In this document: piece by piece, positions 41,246-50,530 of the stretch
How the letters are laid out: each line of letters opens with the position of its first letter
Numbering within the stretch: position 1 is the first letter of the stretch
Origin: Leptospira tipperaryensis
GTDB taxonomy: Bacteria; Spirochaetota; Leptospiria; Leptospirales; Leptospiraceae
DNA length: 64,000 nucleotides
Assembly (NCBI RefSeq): GCF_001729245.1
Contig: NZ_CP015217.1
Coordinates: 3,034,001-3,098,000, forward strand
Direction: 5' to 3'
The notes under the pieces: model-generated
Told to the model about the DNA's origin: nothing
The model's database searches: none
Seen by the model: the letters and a program-made list of their open reading frames with translations, nothing else
Made by a program: the position numbers and the translations under genes

Positions 41246-43146
41246 ACTCCGACGGAATTTTGTTTTCCTTTTACGGAGACTTTTCCCAATTCTTGAAAGA
41301 TATATTTTTTTCGATTTCGAATCTTCTGATAACTTTCATCGGAAAGAAGAATGTCCACTCCGTATTCTTTCGTAAGTCCCTCGATTCGAGAAGCAAGATT
41401 GACTGCGTCGGAGATGACCGTTCCGTCCATCCTCGCCTCTTCGCCGATGGTTCCTAACATCAAAACTCCCGTATGAATTCCGATCCCAATCCGAATCGGA
41501 TCATAATTTCTTTCCAAACGGCTCTGGTTGTGTTCTTCCAAAGCTGATTTCATTTCTTTCGCGGCTTCCACCGCGTCGTCAGGAGAATCGGGAAACAAGG
41601 CCATGATCCCGTCGCCTAAATACTTATCCACGAACCCGCCGTGTTTTCGAATGATAGGCCCCATTCTTCCCATATAAGAATTTAAAAAATCGAAGTTATC
41701 TTTAGGAGTCATCCTTTCGGACAACTGAGTAAAGGATCGGATATCCGAAAAAAGGATCGTCATCTCCCTTTGGGTCTGATCTCCTAATTCAATTTCCGTA
41801 ATATTCTTTTTCCCGAGAAACTTTAAAAACTCCAAAGGCACAAAACGACTGTAGGATTGATTTGTTCTCGTAAGATCCGCCGATAAGTTTTCGATCGAGA
41901 CAAACGCCGAGGAGAACTTCAAAGATAACATATAAGACTGAGCGAAAATAAACGAAAAGAGTCCGATCGGAAGATAATATCCGTTACTCACGAGAGTTTG
42001 ACTTTGTAAAATATCGTTGATCGCAGCCGCGATCAAAGCCAAAACTCCGATTCCCGCGATGATCGCCCCGTCTCGTTTTCGATAGATGAATCTTCCCAAC
42101 CAAAAGAAAAAGAAAGGTAAGTAGAGAAGAAGCATTCCTTGGTAAGGAATTAGGGTCAGCGCGAAAATTTTAGTTGGGAAAAACAAAATGATAAGCGAAA
42201 AGAAACCTACGATCGCACTACAGATCTTTAATACAAACGTAGGCATGTCCCCGGGAAAAATACTGTCCATGTATTTCTGAAAAATCGGCCAAGCCAGATA
42301 AAAGGAAAGATATTCTACTTTGCTTCCGAGTTCCCAAGGTATGTCCGGAAATTTTTGTAGAATAAATCTTTCTCCGGTCATGAGCAAACGAACGACGATG
42401 ACAAAACAAAATAAACCGAAGAACAAACTCGAGTTGTCTTTTCTTCGCAAAGAGAAAAGACCGAAATGGTAGAGAGCCATAATCGAAATACTTCCAAAAA
42501 GAAACATCTCGGTCGCAGAACGATTCTCCCTATCGTCTTGAATGTTCTTTTTGCTTCCGAGGCGAACCGTTTCCCAGATCCCACCTTTGAAATGATGAAA
42601 GTTGGAAACTTCCACTTGGATGAGAACTTCGTTTCCTGAAGTCTGAAAATCGACGTAACGAGGGAGATATTGCGGCCTAGAAGTGTTCTCGTCGGTTCCA
42701 ACGACTCCACTTCGGATTAATTTTTTTCCATCCACCCAGATCGCTCCGGCCGTACCGACGTCTTGAAAACGAAGTCCGAGTGTGGTTTGGTTGTCGTTTA
42801 ACAAAATCTTTAGCGTAAAAGTTCCGTATCCGTATGCCGCGGCCGAATCGACTCCTTCGATCTCTTTATAAGAATTCCAGATATCCGGTACGGGAACAAA
42901 ATACGATTTAGCGTCGGGAAGAATCGTATTCGGTTTAGAAAGAAGGAGTTGTTTCCAGACAAAGGACCATTCCCCGTCCAGTTTAACGATCCCGTCGGAA
43001 TTAAAATCCCATTCTCTCAGATCCAAAATTCCTTTCTCCGCGCGAGGCGGAATCTTAGAATTTCCGGAAGGTCCGCAGGAAGTAAACGTAAGAATACATA
43101 GAACAAAAAAAGTATTTAGAAAGAATGAGTCTCTTCGGTTTAACAT
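41230..43146 (-). CDS. 7TMR-DISM receptor fused to a class III adenylate cyclase
   Basis: The 638-residue protein has a signal with lipobox TFTSC, a periplasmic 7TMR-DISMED2-like beta domain (about 40-200, LDGEWSFVWKQ and GLRFQDVGTAGAIWVDG), seven membrane helices (about 210-395), and a cytosolic class III nucleotide cyclase. Catalytic features are FSDIRSFTQLSER and YLGDGIMALF (metal aspartates), the lysine in FVDKYLGDG, and SDAVNLASRIEG with transition-state Asn/Arg; the Lys/Asp pair points to ATP rather than GTP. It probably turns an external ligand into cAMP. The cyclic-nucleotide-binding protein at 20659 could respond. Confidence 0.9.
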   Translation of the reverse strand: MLNRRDSFFLNTFFVLCILTFTSCGPSGNSKIPPRAEKGILDLREWDFNSDGIVKLDGEWSFVWKQLLLSKPNTILPDAKSYFVPVPDIWNSYKEIEGVDSAAAYGYGTFTLKILLNDNQTTLGLRFQDVGTAGAIWVDGKKLIRSGVVGTDENTSRPQYLPRYVDFQTSGNEVLIQVEVSNFHHFKGGIWETVRLGSKKNIQDDRENRSATEMFLFGSISIMALYHFGLFSLRRKDNSSLFFGLFCFVIVVRLLMTGERFILQKFPDIPWELGSKVEYLSFYLAWPIFQKYMDSIFPGDMPTFVLKICSAIVGFFSLIILFFPTKIFALTLIPYQGMLLLYLPFFFFWLGRFIYRKRDGAIIAGIGVLALIAAAINDILQSQTLVSNGYYLPIGLFSFIFAQSYMLSLKFSSAFVSIENLSADLTRTNQSYSRFVPLEFLKFLGKKNITEIELGDQTQREMTILFSDIRSFTQLSERMTPKDNFDFLNSYMGRMGPIIRKHGGFVDKYLGDGIMALFPDSPDDAVEAAKEMKSALEEHNQSRLERNYDPIRIGIGIHTGVLMLGTIGEEARMDGTVISDAVNLASRIEGLTKEYGVDILLSDESYQKIRNRKKYIFQELGKVSVKGKQNSVGVYEVK

Positions 43147-43461
43147 CTCGACCTCGTATAACGCGCTACTTTTAGGATTTTCTAAATGGTATGTAACGAA
43201 AAGATTTGGAATTCATTTTCGTTCAACTCTTTCCAAAGAATAGGAAAGATTTTTATCAACTTTCTCGCCTCCGCCCGCTTTCAACATCTTCCATTCTTTG
43301 GAAAGAATTGTAAAAAAGCATTCGCTTGAATCCGGACGTTCGAGCGCCGCACCGGAACACCGCAAAGGCGATATAAGAATTGGATAAGATTATCAAATTC
43401 TTATAAAATGCATTGCTTTTCTTTTTTGAATCTGTCAAAAGAAAAACGAGGTAATCGATTC
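43147..43461. other. Divergent intergenic region, cyclase / dienelactone hydrolase
   Basis: 315 bases between the cyclase gene start and the hydrolase gene. A promoter candidate for the hydrolase lies at 43380-43407. There is a short imperfect inverted stretch (ATTCTTTGG / CCAAAGAAT) spanning 43236-43308. No gene is supported here. Confidence 0.4.
43380..43407 (+). promoter_or_regulatory. Promoter candidate for the dienelactone hydrolase gene
   Basis: TTGGAT (43380-43385) and TATAAA (43402-43407) are 16 bases apart. The -10 box matches 5 of 6 bases; the -35 box is weak. The start codon lies 55 nt downstream. Confidence 0.35.
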
Positions 43462-44256
43462 ATGAAAAAATTCTTAACTCTCTTTGCGTTTTTACATTTA
43501 TTCTCCGTTTCCATAGCGGCCAAAACGATTTCAAAAAATATCGTCTATCAAGAAGGGGAAACCACTTTGGAAGGTTATATCGCCTATCCGGAACTCGGCT
43601 CTAAAAAGACGGCTCCGGCGGTTCTCGTTGTACACGACTGGCTTGGTTTAGGAGAAAATTCTAAGATGCGCGCCGATAAGTTGGCTGAATTGGGTTACGT
43701 TGCGTTTGCGGCGGACATCTATGGAAAGGGAGTTCGTCCCAAAGGTATGGAAGAAGCTTCTAAGTTGGCCGGTCAGTTCAAACAAGATCGGAAACTGATG
43801 CGCGCAAGAATCACCGCGGCCTTGGAAACGTTAAAAGCACAACCGGAAGTCGACGCGCAGAACATTGCGGCCATCGGTTATTGTTTCGGCGGAACGGTCG
43901 CACTGGAACTCGCTCGAAGCGGGGCTCCCATCAAAGGAACCGTAAGTTTTCACGGAGGATTACAAACTCCTAATATAGAAGACGCGAAAAACATTACCGG
44001 TAAAGTCCTCGCCTTACACGGAGCAGACGATCCATTTGTAAAAAAAGAAGAAGTGGAAGTGTTTCAGGACGAGATGAGAAAGGCAGGAGTGGACTGGCAG
44101 TTTATTTCTTACGGAGGGGCAGTTCATTCGTTTACGATCAAAGACGCCGGAAACGATAACTCCAAAGGTGCGGCCTACAACGCGAAGGCGGATCGACGTT
44201 CTTGGATAGAACTCCTTTCCTTCTTTAAGGAAATTTTTCCAAAACCAAAAGTTTAA
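43462..44256 (+). CDS. Dienelactone hydrolase family protein, exported
   Basis: The 264-residue alpha/beta hydrolase carries an N-terminal signal peptide (MKKFLTLFAFLHLFSVSIAA). The catalytic triad is visible as Cys in GYCFGGTVA, Asp in GADDPFVK and His in GGAVHSFT. DLH-family enzymes open cyclic lactones or act as broad esterases; the native substrate is unknown. GAGG lies 10 nt before the ATG at 43462. The frame extends 18 codons upstream without a ribosome site. A strong terminator follows. Confidence 0.88.
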   Translation: MKKFLTLFAFLHLFSVSIAAKTISKNIVYQEGETTLEGYIAYPELGSKKTAPAVLVVHDWLGLGENSKMRADKLAELGYVAFAADIYGKGVRPKGMEEASKLAGQFKQDRKLMRARITAALETLKAQPEVDAQNIAAIGYCFGGTVALELARSGAPIKGTVSFHGGLQTPNIEDAKNITGKVLALHGADDPFVKKEEVEVFQDEMRKAGVDWQFISYGGAVHSFTIKDAGNDNSKGAAYNAKADRRSWIELLSFFKEIFPKPKV

Positions 44257-44269
44257 TAAGAATGGAGCG

Positions 44270-44317
44270 GCTTTCTTTCTCTTGATCGTTATGTTTCGAA
44301 AGAAAGAAAGCTTTTTT
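44270..44317 (+). terminator. Rho-independent terminator of the hydrolase gene
   Basis: An 11-bp stem (GCTTTCTTTCT / AGAAAGAAAGC) with a 20-nt loop is followed by TTTTTT at 44312-44317, 13 nt past the stop codon. Confidence 0.8.
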
Positions 44318-44347
44318 CGTTAAAGATTAAAGGCTCGGGCGAGTAGA

Positions 44348-46075
44348 TTATTTTTTATTCTTACCTTTCGGTCCTTTAGAACTTTTGAGAGAATGTTCAT
44401 TTTCCAAAATCAGACCCGAACAAGGTGGAACCTTGAAGAGATCAAACTCATTGTGATCGTAGGTGTTGGTTGAAAAACAATACTTTCTGCAATCCGTTGA
44501 GTTAGAGAAAAGACGTTCTTTTTTTCCGAAATTAAAAATCACCATCTTCCGCTCTTTGTCAAACTCTCGAATATAAACGAGCATATCCTTCGGAACACCT
44601 TCTTCTATCAGAGTCAAACTTCCTTCTCTTAGAGCCTTACTTTCGTTTCGCAGATGAATGACCTTACGATAGACGCTCAGAAGAGAATCCTTGTCTTCGG
44701 ATTCGGTGCTTACGTTTCTTACTTTATAATTTCCGTGAACTCGAATCCAAGGTTTTCCTTTTTTTGTGGTAAAACCCGCATTTGGAGAATCGTCCCATTG
44801 CATCGGAGATCTTGCTCTGTCGCGAATGATGATATCCGCCAAACCTAGGAATTCGGAAAGAGTATCGCCTAACCAGCGATAGATTCTTGCGAGCGGGTCT
44901 TGAGCCTCGGTGAGTTTGATCGTTTCATTTGTCATTCCGATCTCCTCACCATAGTATGTGACCGGAACACCTCTTGCCGTAAACTGAAACAGCGCTACCA
45001 ACTTTCCCTTTTCCAAGTTGTTGTTGATCTTACGCATATAGCGTCTTTGATCGTGATTTCCAAAAACATAAGTCGGCGTATAAGGAGCCGGATAGACTTC
45101 CTCCATCTTTTTGATGATGCCCTTGAAAAAACTCGTCTTGAATTTTAACATAAGGGTTTCAAAAAGAAAGATCAGATTGAGTCCGTCCCTCTTTTCACCT
45201 AAGTAACGTTTGATGATCTGATCGTCACCCGCGACCTCGCCCACAGAAAAACGATCTCCTTCGAATTCGTCCAAGACCGTTCTGAGTTCTTTCGCAAATT
45301 CGAAGTTATTCGGATGATTAACCGTATAGAGCCTTCTCTGAAAATAACCGTCGTGATCGTTTTCGGTGACTAAGTACTTAAAACGAAACGGATTGTCTCT
45401 AAAATGTCTGTCCTTATAGATCGCGTGAAAGATATCCAAACGAAAACCATCGACACCCTTTTTGAGCCAAAAGCGCAGAACGTCAAACATCGCCTTTTTG
45501 ACTTCGGGATTATAGTAGTTTAGATCCGGTTGAAAATCGAGAAAACTCGCGCAGTACCACTGATCGGTTTTTTTATCGTATTGCCAGGCATTCGGAGTCA
45601 CAAACGAACTCCAGTTGTTAGGCGGTTTATTCTTCCCTTTACCGTCTTTCCAGATATACCAATCGCGTTTCGGATTGTCTTTACTGGAACGGGATTCCTT
45701 AAACCATTCGTGTTCATCGGAAGTATGGTTCATCACCATATCGAACACGATCTTCATTCCTCTTTTATGAACTTCTTTGATTAATTTTTCGGCGTCTTTA
45801 AGAGTTCCATACTCGGGGGAGATCGAGTAATAGTCGCTAACGTCGTATCCGTGGTCTCTCTGAGGACTTTTGTAAAGAGGAGAAATCCAAAGGGTTTCAA
45901 AACCCATATCTTTTAGATAATCTAATTTAGAAATGATACCGGCAATATCGCCGATTCCATCTTCATTGGTATCCGCAAAGGAACGAGGATAGATCTGATA
46001 AATCGTGGTCTTTTGCCACCATTTGTTCGTCGGAATGGGAATCGGGGATTTCTTTTTAGATTTTATAGAACTCAT
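44348..46075 (-). CDS. GH13 alpha-glucosidase (oligo-1,6-glucosidase type)
   Basis: This 575-residue enzyme is a glycoside hydrolase family 13 member. YQIYPRSFADTNEDGIGDIAGI opens the barrel. DMVMNHTSDEH, DGFRLDIFHAI (nucleophile Asp), VGEVAGDDQ (acid/base Glu) and FGNHDQRR (third Asp) mark the active site. The order and length fit alpha-1,6/1,4-glucosidases acting on short oligosaccharides, though trehalose-type activities are not excluded. No signal peptide is seen, so it is cytosolic. The C-terminus is Lys-rich (KSSKGPKGKNKK). Confidence 0.9.
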   Translation of the reverse strand: MSSIKSKKKSPIPIPTNKWWQKTTIYQIYPRSFADTNEDGIGDIAGIISKLDYLKDMGFETLWISPLYKSPQRDHGYDVSDYYSISPEYGTLKDAEKLIKEVHKRGMKIVFDMVMNHTSDEHEWFKESRSSKDNPKRDWYIWKDGKGKNKPPNNWSSFVTPNAWQYDKKTDQWYCASFLDFQPDLNYYNPEVKKAMFDVLRFWLKKGVDGFRLDIFHAIYKDRHFRDNPFRFKYLVTENDHDGYFQRRLYTVNHPNNFEFAKELRTVLDEFEGDRFSVGEVAGDDQIIKRYLGEKRDGLNLIFLFETLMLKFKTSFFKGIIKKMEEVYPAPYTPTYVFGNHDQRRYMRKINNNLEKGKLVALFQFTARGVPVTYYGEEIGMTNETIKLTEAQDPLARIYRWLGDTLSEFLGLADIIIRDRARSPMQWDDSPNAGFTTKKGKPWIRVHGNYKVRNVSTESEDKDSLLSVYRKVIHLRNESKALREGSLTLIEEGVPKDMLVYIREFDKERKMVIFNFGKKERLFSNSTDCRKYCFSTNTYDHNEFDLFKVPPCSGLILENEHSLKSSKGPKGKNKK

Positions 46076-46394
46076 ATCTCTTCAGGCTTTAATGGAATCA
46101 AAAATCTTAGAATGGAAGCTGTCAAGACGGTATTCTAAGAATGGACTTCAGAGAACGTCGATTAGGGTAAAACTTCTATTTGTAATGATTCTTTCTAAGA
46201 GTCTCAATAACGCCGAGTTCTGTCTCCTAAAAAGAATGAATCCGAATCAAAATTGCAAAAAGATACATCAAAGAATTAGAAAAATAAAATCGCTCGAACT
46301 TCCAAATCGGAAGGTTTTCCTTTAAATTTAAAGAATATCGGGAACCTTTTTGAAATCCGATAACAACCGGAAAAGATCCTGTTCGATTTTTAGG
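46076..46394. other. Intergenic region before the MarR gene
   Basis: About 320 bases between the glucosidase start and the MarR promoter. Open frames are short and lack ribosome sites. It should contain the glucosidase promoter. No repeat copy is seen. Confidence 0.4.
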
Positions 46395-46432
46395 TTGACA
46401 AAAATCCTATTTATTTCGACATCGAAATAAAT
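46395..46432 (+). promoter_or_regulatory. MarR operator with -35 box, overlapping the MarR start codon
   Basis: TTGACA lies at 46395-46400. A perfect palindrome with 11-base arms (ATTTATTTCGA at 46409-46419, TCGAAATAAAT at 46422-46432, centre CA) covers the -10 area and the first two bases of the ATG. The same palindrome occurs upstream of the FabG-like gene at 46882. Confidence 0.8.
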
Positions 46433-46859
46433 GAAACAGGAATTTGCAATTCATCTGTTATCCAGGTCGAGAGATCGAATCCAGAAATTCTTAACCAAAG
46501 AATTCGAAAAGGAAGGGATCAAGGATCTCGTCCCAGCGCACGGAGGCGTTTTGTACGCTCTCGGAGTATCGGGAGAAATGACGATGGGAGAACTCGCCAA
46601 AGTATTGGATCGAACCAACTCGACGATCACTGCACTTTTGGATAAGATGGAAGAATTGAAATATATCAAAAGAATTCAATCCAGCGACGACGAACGCGTG
46701 TTTACCGCGGTTTTGACCGCAAAAGGAAAAACTACGAGAGAAGCCGTGATCCGCGCTTCGCAGACGACGACTCAGAAATTATACAAAGGGTTTCTTCCCG
46801 AAGAAAAAGAAACTCTGGTCCGTCTTCTGGAAAGGGTTCATTCTAATTTTGAAAAGTAA
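46431..46859 (+). CDS. MarR-family transcriptional regulator (autoregulated)
   Basis: The 142-residue winged-helix regulator has recognition region LAKVLDRTNSTITALLDKMEELKYIKRIQSSDDERVFTAVLTAKG at about residues 55-100. It is flanked by an almost identical 24-base palindrome at its own promoter and at the FabG-like gene that follows, so it probably represses both. No ribosome site lies ahead of the ATG at 46431, so the mRNA may be leaderless. Confidence 0.9.
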   Translation: MKQEFAIHLLSRSRDRIQKFLTKEFEKEGIKDLVPAHGGVLYALGVSGEMTMGELAKVLDRTNSTITALLDKMEELKYIKRIQSSDDERVFTAVLTAKGKTTREAVIRASQTTTQKLYKGFLPEEKETLVRLLERVHSNFEK

Positions 46860-46881
46860 GAGAGTTTTATTTTTTAAAATC

Positions 46882-46905
46882 ATTTATTTCGATATCGAAA
46901 TAAAT
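46882..46905. promoter_or_regulatory. MarR operator upstream of the FabG-like gene
   Basis: Perfect palindrome with arms ATTTATTTCGA (46882-46892) and TCGAAATAAAT (46895-46905), centre TA. The arms are identical to those at the MarR promoter. It lies between the MarR stop and the ribosome site of the next gene. Confidence 0.8.
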
Positions 46906-46919
46906 AAAAGGAGAAACTT

Positions 46920-47669
46920 ATGTTCTTGGGAAAAACAATCGTGATCACAGGTTCCGCAAGAGGAATCGGAAAAGTAACCGCAAAGAATTTTCTGACAAAA
47001 AATGGAACCGTCGTAGTATCCGACGTCGATCCGATTCTTCTGGAAAAAACGATCGAAGAATTAAAGTCCCTAAAAGTCGGAAAGGTTTTTGGTCAACTCT
47101 GCGACGTAAAAGAAAAAGGCCAGATCAAGGAACTCGCCGATTTTGCATTCAAAGAAACCGGAAGTCTCGATATTTGGATCAACAACGCGGGGATCATCAA
47201 AGACGATCTTCTTTTGAGAATGAGCGAAGAAAAATGGGATCAGGTCTTTGACGTAAATTTAAAAGGTGCGTTCTTAGGAACACAAGCAGCCGCGAAGTAT
47301 ATGATCAAAAAAGAATGGGGTCGCATCATCAACATCGGTTCGGTTTCCGGCTTTTATGGAAACGGCGGTCAATCGAATTATTCCTCCGCGAAAGCCGGAC
47401 TCATGGCTCTGACAAAATCCTCAGCGAGAGAACTCGCTTCGAGAAACGTAACGGTCAACTGTGTTGCTTCCGGTTTTATCGCCAACGACTTCGCACCGAA
47501 TCTTCCCGAAGAAGTGAAAGAAGGAATCTTGAAAACAATTCCTCTCAAGATCGGGAGAAATCCGGAAGAATCGATTTCTTCCGCGATACATTTTTTCGCC
47601 TCTAACGAAGCGGATTGGATTACGGGGGCAACTCTTCGAGTCGACGGTGGAATGATGATCGGATTCTAA
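46920..47669 (+). CDS. SDR oxidoreductase, FabG-like 3-oxoacyl-reductase
   Basis: The 249-residue classical SDR is close to FabG: GSARGIGK cofactor loop (residues 12-19), WINNAGIIKDDLLLRM, catalytic Ser in NIGSVSGFYG and YSSAKAG (YxxxK), and C-terminal WITGATLRVDGGMMIGF. It would reduce 3-oxoacyl-ACP or -CoA with NAD(P)H. FabG itself usually sits with other fab genes, which are absent, so this is probably a specialised reductase under MarR control. GGAG lies upstream of the ATG. Confidence 0.9.
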   Translation: MFLGKTIVITGSARGIGKVTAKNFLTKNGTVVVSDVDPILLEKTIEELKSLKVGKVFGQLCDVKEKGQIKELADFAFKETGSLDIWINNAGIIKDDLLLRMSEEKWDQVFDVNLKGAFLGTQAAAKYMIKKEWGRIINIGSVSGFYGNGGQSNYSSAKAGLMALTKSSARELASRNVTVNCVASGFIANDFAPNLPEEVKEGILKTIPLKIGRNPEESISSAIHFFASNEADWITGATLRVDGGMMIGF

Positions 47670-47683
47670 AATTAGAATGTATT

Positions 47684-48667
47684 TTAAAGAGTTCTGATTC
47701 CGATTTCGGAAAATTCTTTCCGATTGCAGACGAACTGAGCGATATCGATTTGTTTATGATGATCAAAGAGAAAGGTAGTCATCTTTCCGAAGAACCTTCC
47801 TTTATATTCTTCTTCCACAAATCGAATCCACGCAAGGATGTCGATCAGTTCGTGTGCAAGAAATTCGTAATTCTTTCCTTCGTGCGCGAACTTTTCTCTC
47901 GGGTTGAAAATTCTCTCTTCGTTTAACAAAATTACGTTTTCCAACGTAAAAGGATAATCCTTCAAACCTCCCGCCAAACCGATCTGATAAAATTTATCGG
48001 CTTCTTCGCCTGGTCGAAACGCGGTCGTTCTCGCGGAAGCGATATAAGAAAAAATTTCCGGTGTCAGTTCGGTTGTAATTCTGGAATTTCCGACCGTGGA
48101 GCCCGGATAACTCACCTGATGATCCAAGATGAGTTTGAGATTTCCTTCATCCGGTTCTAAAATACAATATCCCTTTTCCCAACTCATCACAAAAGGTTTT
48201 GCTACCGTGATCGGAGGAACTTCTCCGATCACCCGCAAGTTGTTTGCGATTCCGTCCAAATACACCTGATCGCAAAAATCGAAAGTCGGAAAACTCGACT
48301 TCTCAAGATCAAAATCAAGATAAAGACCGAAGGCGGACATGAGTGCGATCGGATGTTCGATGATCTTCACATCGCCCAATTGTATATTATGATTTCCTTT
48401 GATACAAAATTCCGGTTTGAGTTCGAGAGTTTTTTGAGAATGAGAGAATTTGGAAAAAGCTCCGGAGAACGGTTTTACCCGAATCGTAGAAGGTTGATTC
48501 TCCAGCGTGGAAACACCTTTTACTGAGAATTCTTTTTGAATGGTATAAGAATTTTTGACTTCGATAGGAAATCGATCTTCGACAAAGTGTTTTGGAAATC
48601 GATCAATCTCCGGGAATCGGTTTTTTTTGAGTTCGGAGATCGTTTGGAGTGTTGTGTGGATTTGCAT
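47684..48667 (-). CDS. LpxC-like UDP-3-O-acyl-GlcNAc deacetylase homologue
   Basis: The 327 residues follow the two-domain LpxC plan. IIEHPIALMSAFG holds the E104-H105 pair of the EH motif. SARTTAFRPGEEADKFYQIGLAGGLKDYPFTLENVIL matches the ARTF-GLA-GG-SLxN segment. FLAHELIDILAW carries H272 and D276 (the HxxxD zinc site), and FDHHKQ supplies H303/H304. The usual GVGLHSG opening is replaced by GVSTLENQ. It may be the organism's lipid A deacetylase acting on an amino-substituted substrate, or a second paralogue. No ribosome site is obvious at the ATG. Confidence 0.7.
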   Translation of the reverse strand: MQIHTTLQTISELKKNRFPEIDRFPKHFVEDRFPIEVKNSYTIQKEFSVKGVSTLENQPSTIRVKPFSGAFSKFSHSQKTLELKPEFCIKGNHNIQLGDVKIIEHPIALMSAFGLYLDFDLEKSSFPTFDFCDQVYLDGIANNLRVIGEVPPITVAKPFVMSWEKGYCILEPDEGNLKLILDHQVSYPGSTVGNSRITTELTPEIFSYIASARTTAFRPGEEADKFYQIGLAGGLKDYPFTLENVILLNEERIFNPREKFAHEGKNYEFLAHELIDILAWIRFVEEEYKGRFFGKMTTFLFDHHKQIDIAQFVCNRKEFSEIGIRTL

Positions 48668-48762
48668 TCTAAAACGACTATGGGCGTCATTTTTTCAAAA
48701 GAATGCAATCTTAAATCGAGAAGGAATGTTCCGGGTGAAACGTATCACCCGGAAAAATGGAA

Positions 48763-49191
48763 TTAAACTCCGTAGAAAAGGAAAGACGCTACAATGGTCC
48801 AGATTCCTACTGCAATTCCAAAAATTCCCAACTTACCTTGGATGGGAGCCAATTTCGCAAGAAGTTCTGCTCCTTTCTTTTTGGCTTCTTCGTTCTTAGA
48901 GAGAACGTAAGTAGAGATGGTTCCGAACCCGAGGATGAATCCGAGAACTGCCTGTACGATGTTTCCTGCAAGAGCGGTTACCCAATAGATTGGCCAAGTT
49001 GGAAGCCATCCGAGTCCGAGAAGTCCTTGGAAAACGATTCCGTAAATTCCCCAGAAGCAGAAAACCAGACCGATCCATCCTTGATAAGGTGAAATCTTAG
49101 CGAGCAATTCCTTTGCATCCGGCTTTTTTGCTAAAAGCAAAGAAGGCACGGCAAGGATGCTGAGCACGATGAGTGTAATTCCTGATACCAT
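48763..49191 (-). CDS. Membrane protein with internal duplication
   Basis: The 142-residue protein consists of two similar halves. Residues 28-53 ([15 protein letters not shown]...) and 109-134 ([15 protein letters not shown]...) align without gaps, each followed by a hydrophobic helix. Four or more membrane segments are predicted. Function is not recognised. AGGAG lies 7 nt before the ATG at 49191. Confidence 0.75.
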   Translation of the reverse strand: MVSGITLIVLSILAVPSLLLAKKPDAKELLAKISPYQGWIGLVFCFWGIYGIVFQGLLGLGWLPTWPIYWVTALAGNIVQAVLGFILGFGTISTYVLSKNEEAKKKGAELLAKLAPIQGKLGIFGIAVGIWTIVASFLFYGV

Positions 49192-49696
49192 TAGTATCTC
49201 CTGTTTGTTTAAATTCGATAGAACCTTATTTCCTTTCTTTATAAAAGTGAAAAAGAGGTTAGATCTCTCAGATCCATTAACTGTCCTGAGGTTTTTTTTT
49301 GCACCCTTTTTGGTTTTTGCGTCTTCTTTTATAAGAAAATCCGAATAACATTTGTTTGTTGATCGTTGTAAAAATTTTTCCTTCTTTTCTTTTTATCCTT
49401 TAGGCTTTTCAGAATCTAACCCTTTCCGGTCAAAACAAGAAACTTGGAAGATAATTGATTTATAATTTAATAAATATTATATAATTCGAAATATCTAATA
49501 CTGTCACTTGACTTTACAATTGTCACAACATCTTTGAAGTGACAATTATTGGATCCGCTTAAAAGTGTTGTAATCGGACTTGTGATTCCTCATTTTTTTC
49601 TTTAAACTTTTTTAATTCAATTCTATAGAATGAAATGAATTTTCCCTTAGATTCTCCATAAGTCCGCTTTTACGGATTTGGATTTTTGAAAAGAAG
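49192..49696. other. Intergenic region with an inverted TGTCAC site
   Basis: This region holds no gene. Half-sites TGTCAC at 49502-49507 and 49521-49526, and GTGACA at 49539-49544, are spaced 19 and 18 bases. ATTGTCAC (49519-49526) and GTGACAAT (49539-49546) form an 8-bp inverted repeat. A regulator-binding role is possible but untested. Confidence 0.4.
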
Positions 49697-50119
49697 GAGT
49701 TCCTACTTTTCGAGTTCATTGCGGCGGATTTGTAGAATCACAAAGAGTAGCCTTGTCTCTTCGGAGAAGCATTTCCTGTAATCACCAGAAAAGTATGAGT
49801 TCCTACTTTCCACTCGAAACTCAAATCTCGAACCTACCAATTTACAACCCAGAAACGTAGTTTCCATTCCTCGCCAAATGCCAAGTTAGTTTGGATTTTT
49901 CCGTTCTCAGATGACAAACTCGGCTTCGACAAAAACGCCTTTTATTCTTCCTCGGCCATTCAAAAAAATCCGAGAATTCCCTACAAATCCCTTGAAAAGT
50001 ATGAGTTCCTACTTTTGAAAGGATCCACGGCGGATCGTGATTCTAAAGTCCTCATTCTCCCAAAAATCTTTCTCCCGATCCCTTCGAATTTCGCGGATTT
50101 TTGACCGAAGTAGGAACTC
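49697..50119. repeat. Short hairpin repeats SR upstream of rplU
   Basis: Plus-orientation copies begin at 49697, 49797 and 50003. A reversed copy lies at 50110-50119. The copies at 49797 and 50003 have perfect 6- and 7-bp arms (AAAGTA/TACTTT and AAAAGTA/TACTTTT) around loop TGAGTTCC. The rplU start is 97 bases after the last copy. No open frame of interest lies between. Confidence 0.85.
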
Positions 50120-50215
50120 ACACTTTCCAGTACAAGCGTTTTTCAGTTTTCCCCTTGACCGGAGGGGAACGTCGACCAGATTGGTTGAAAACGACTTAAA
50201 ACAGGCCGGATCGAT

Positions 50216-50526
<311 letters not shown>

Positions 50527-50530
<4 letters not shown>

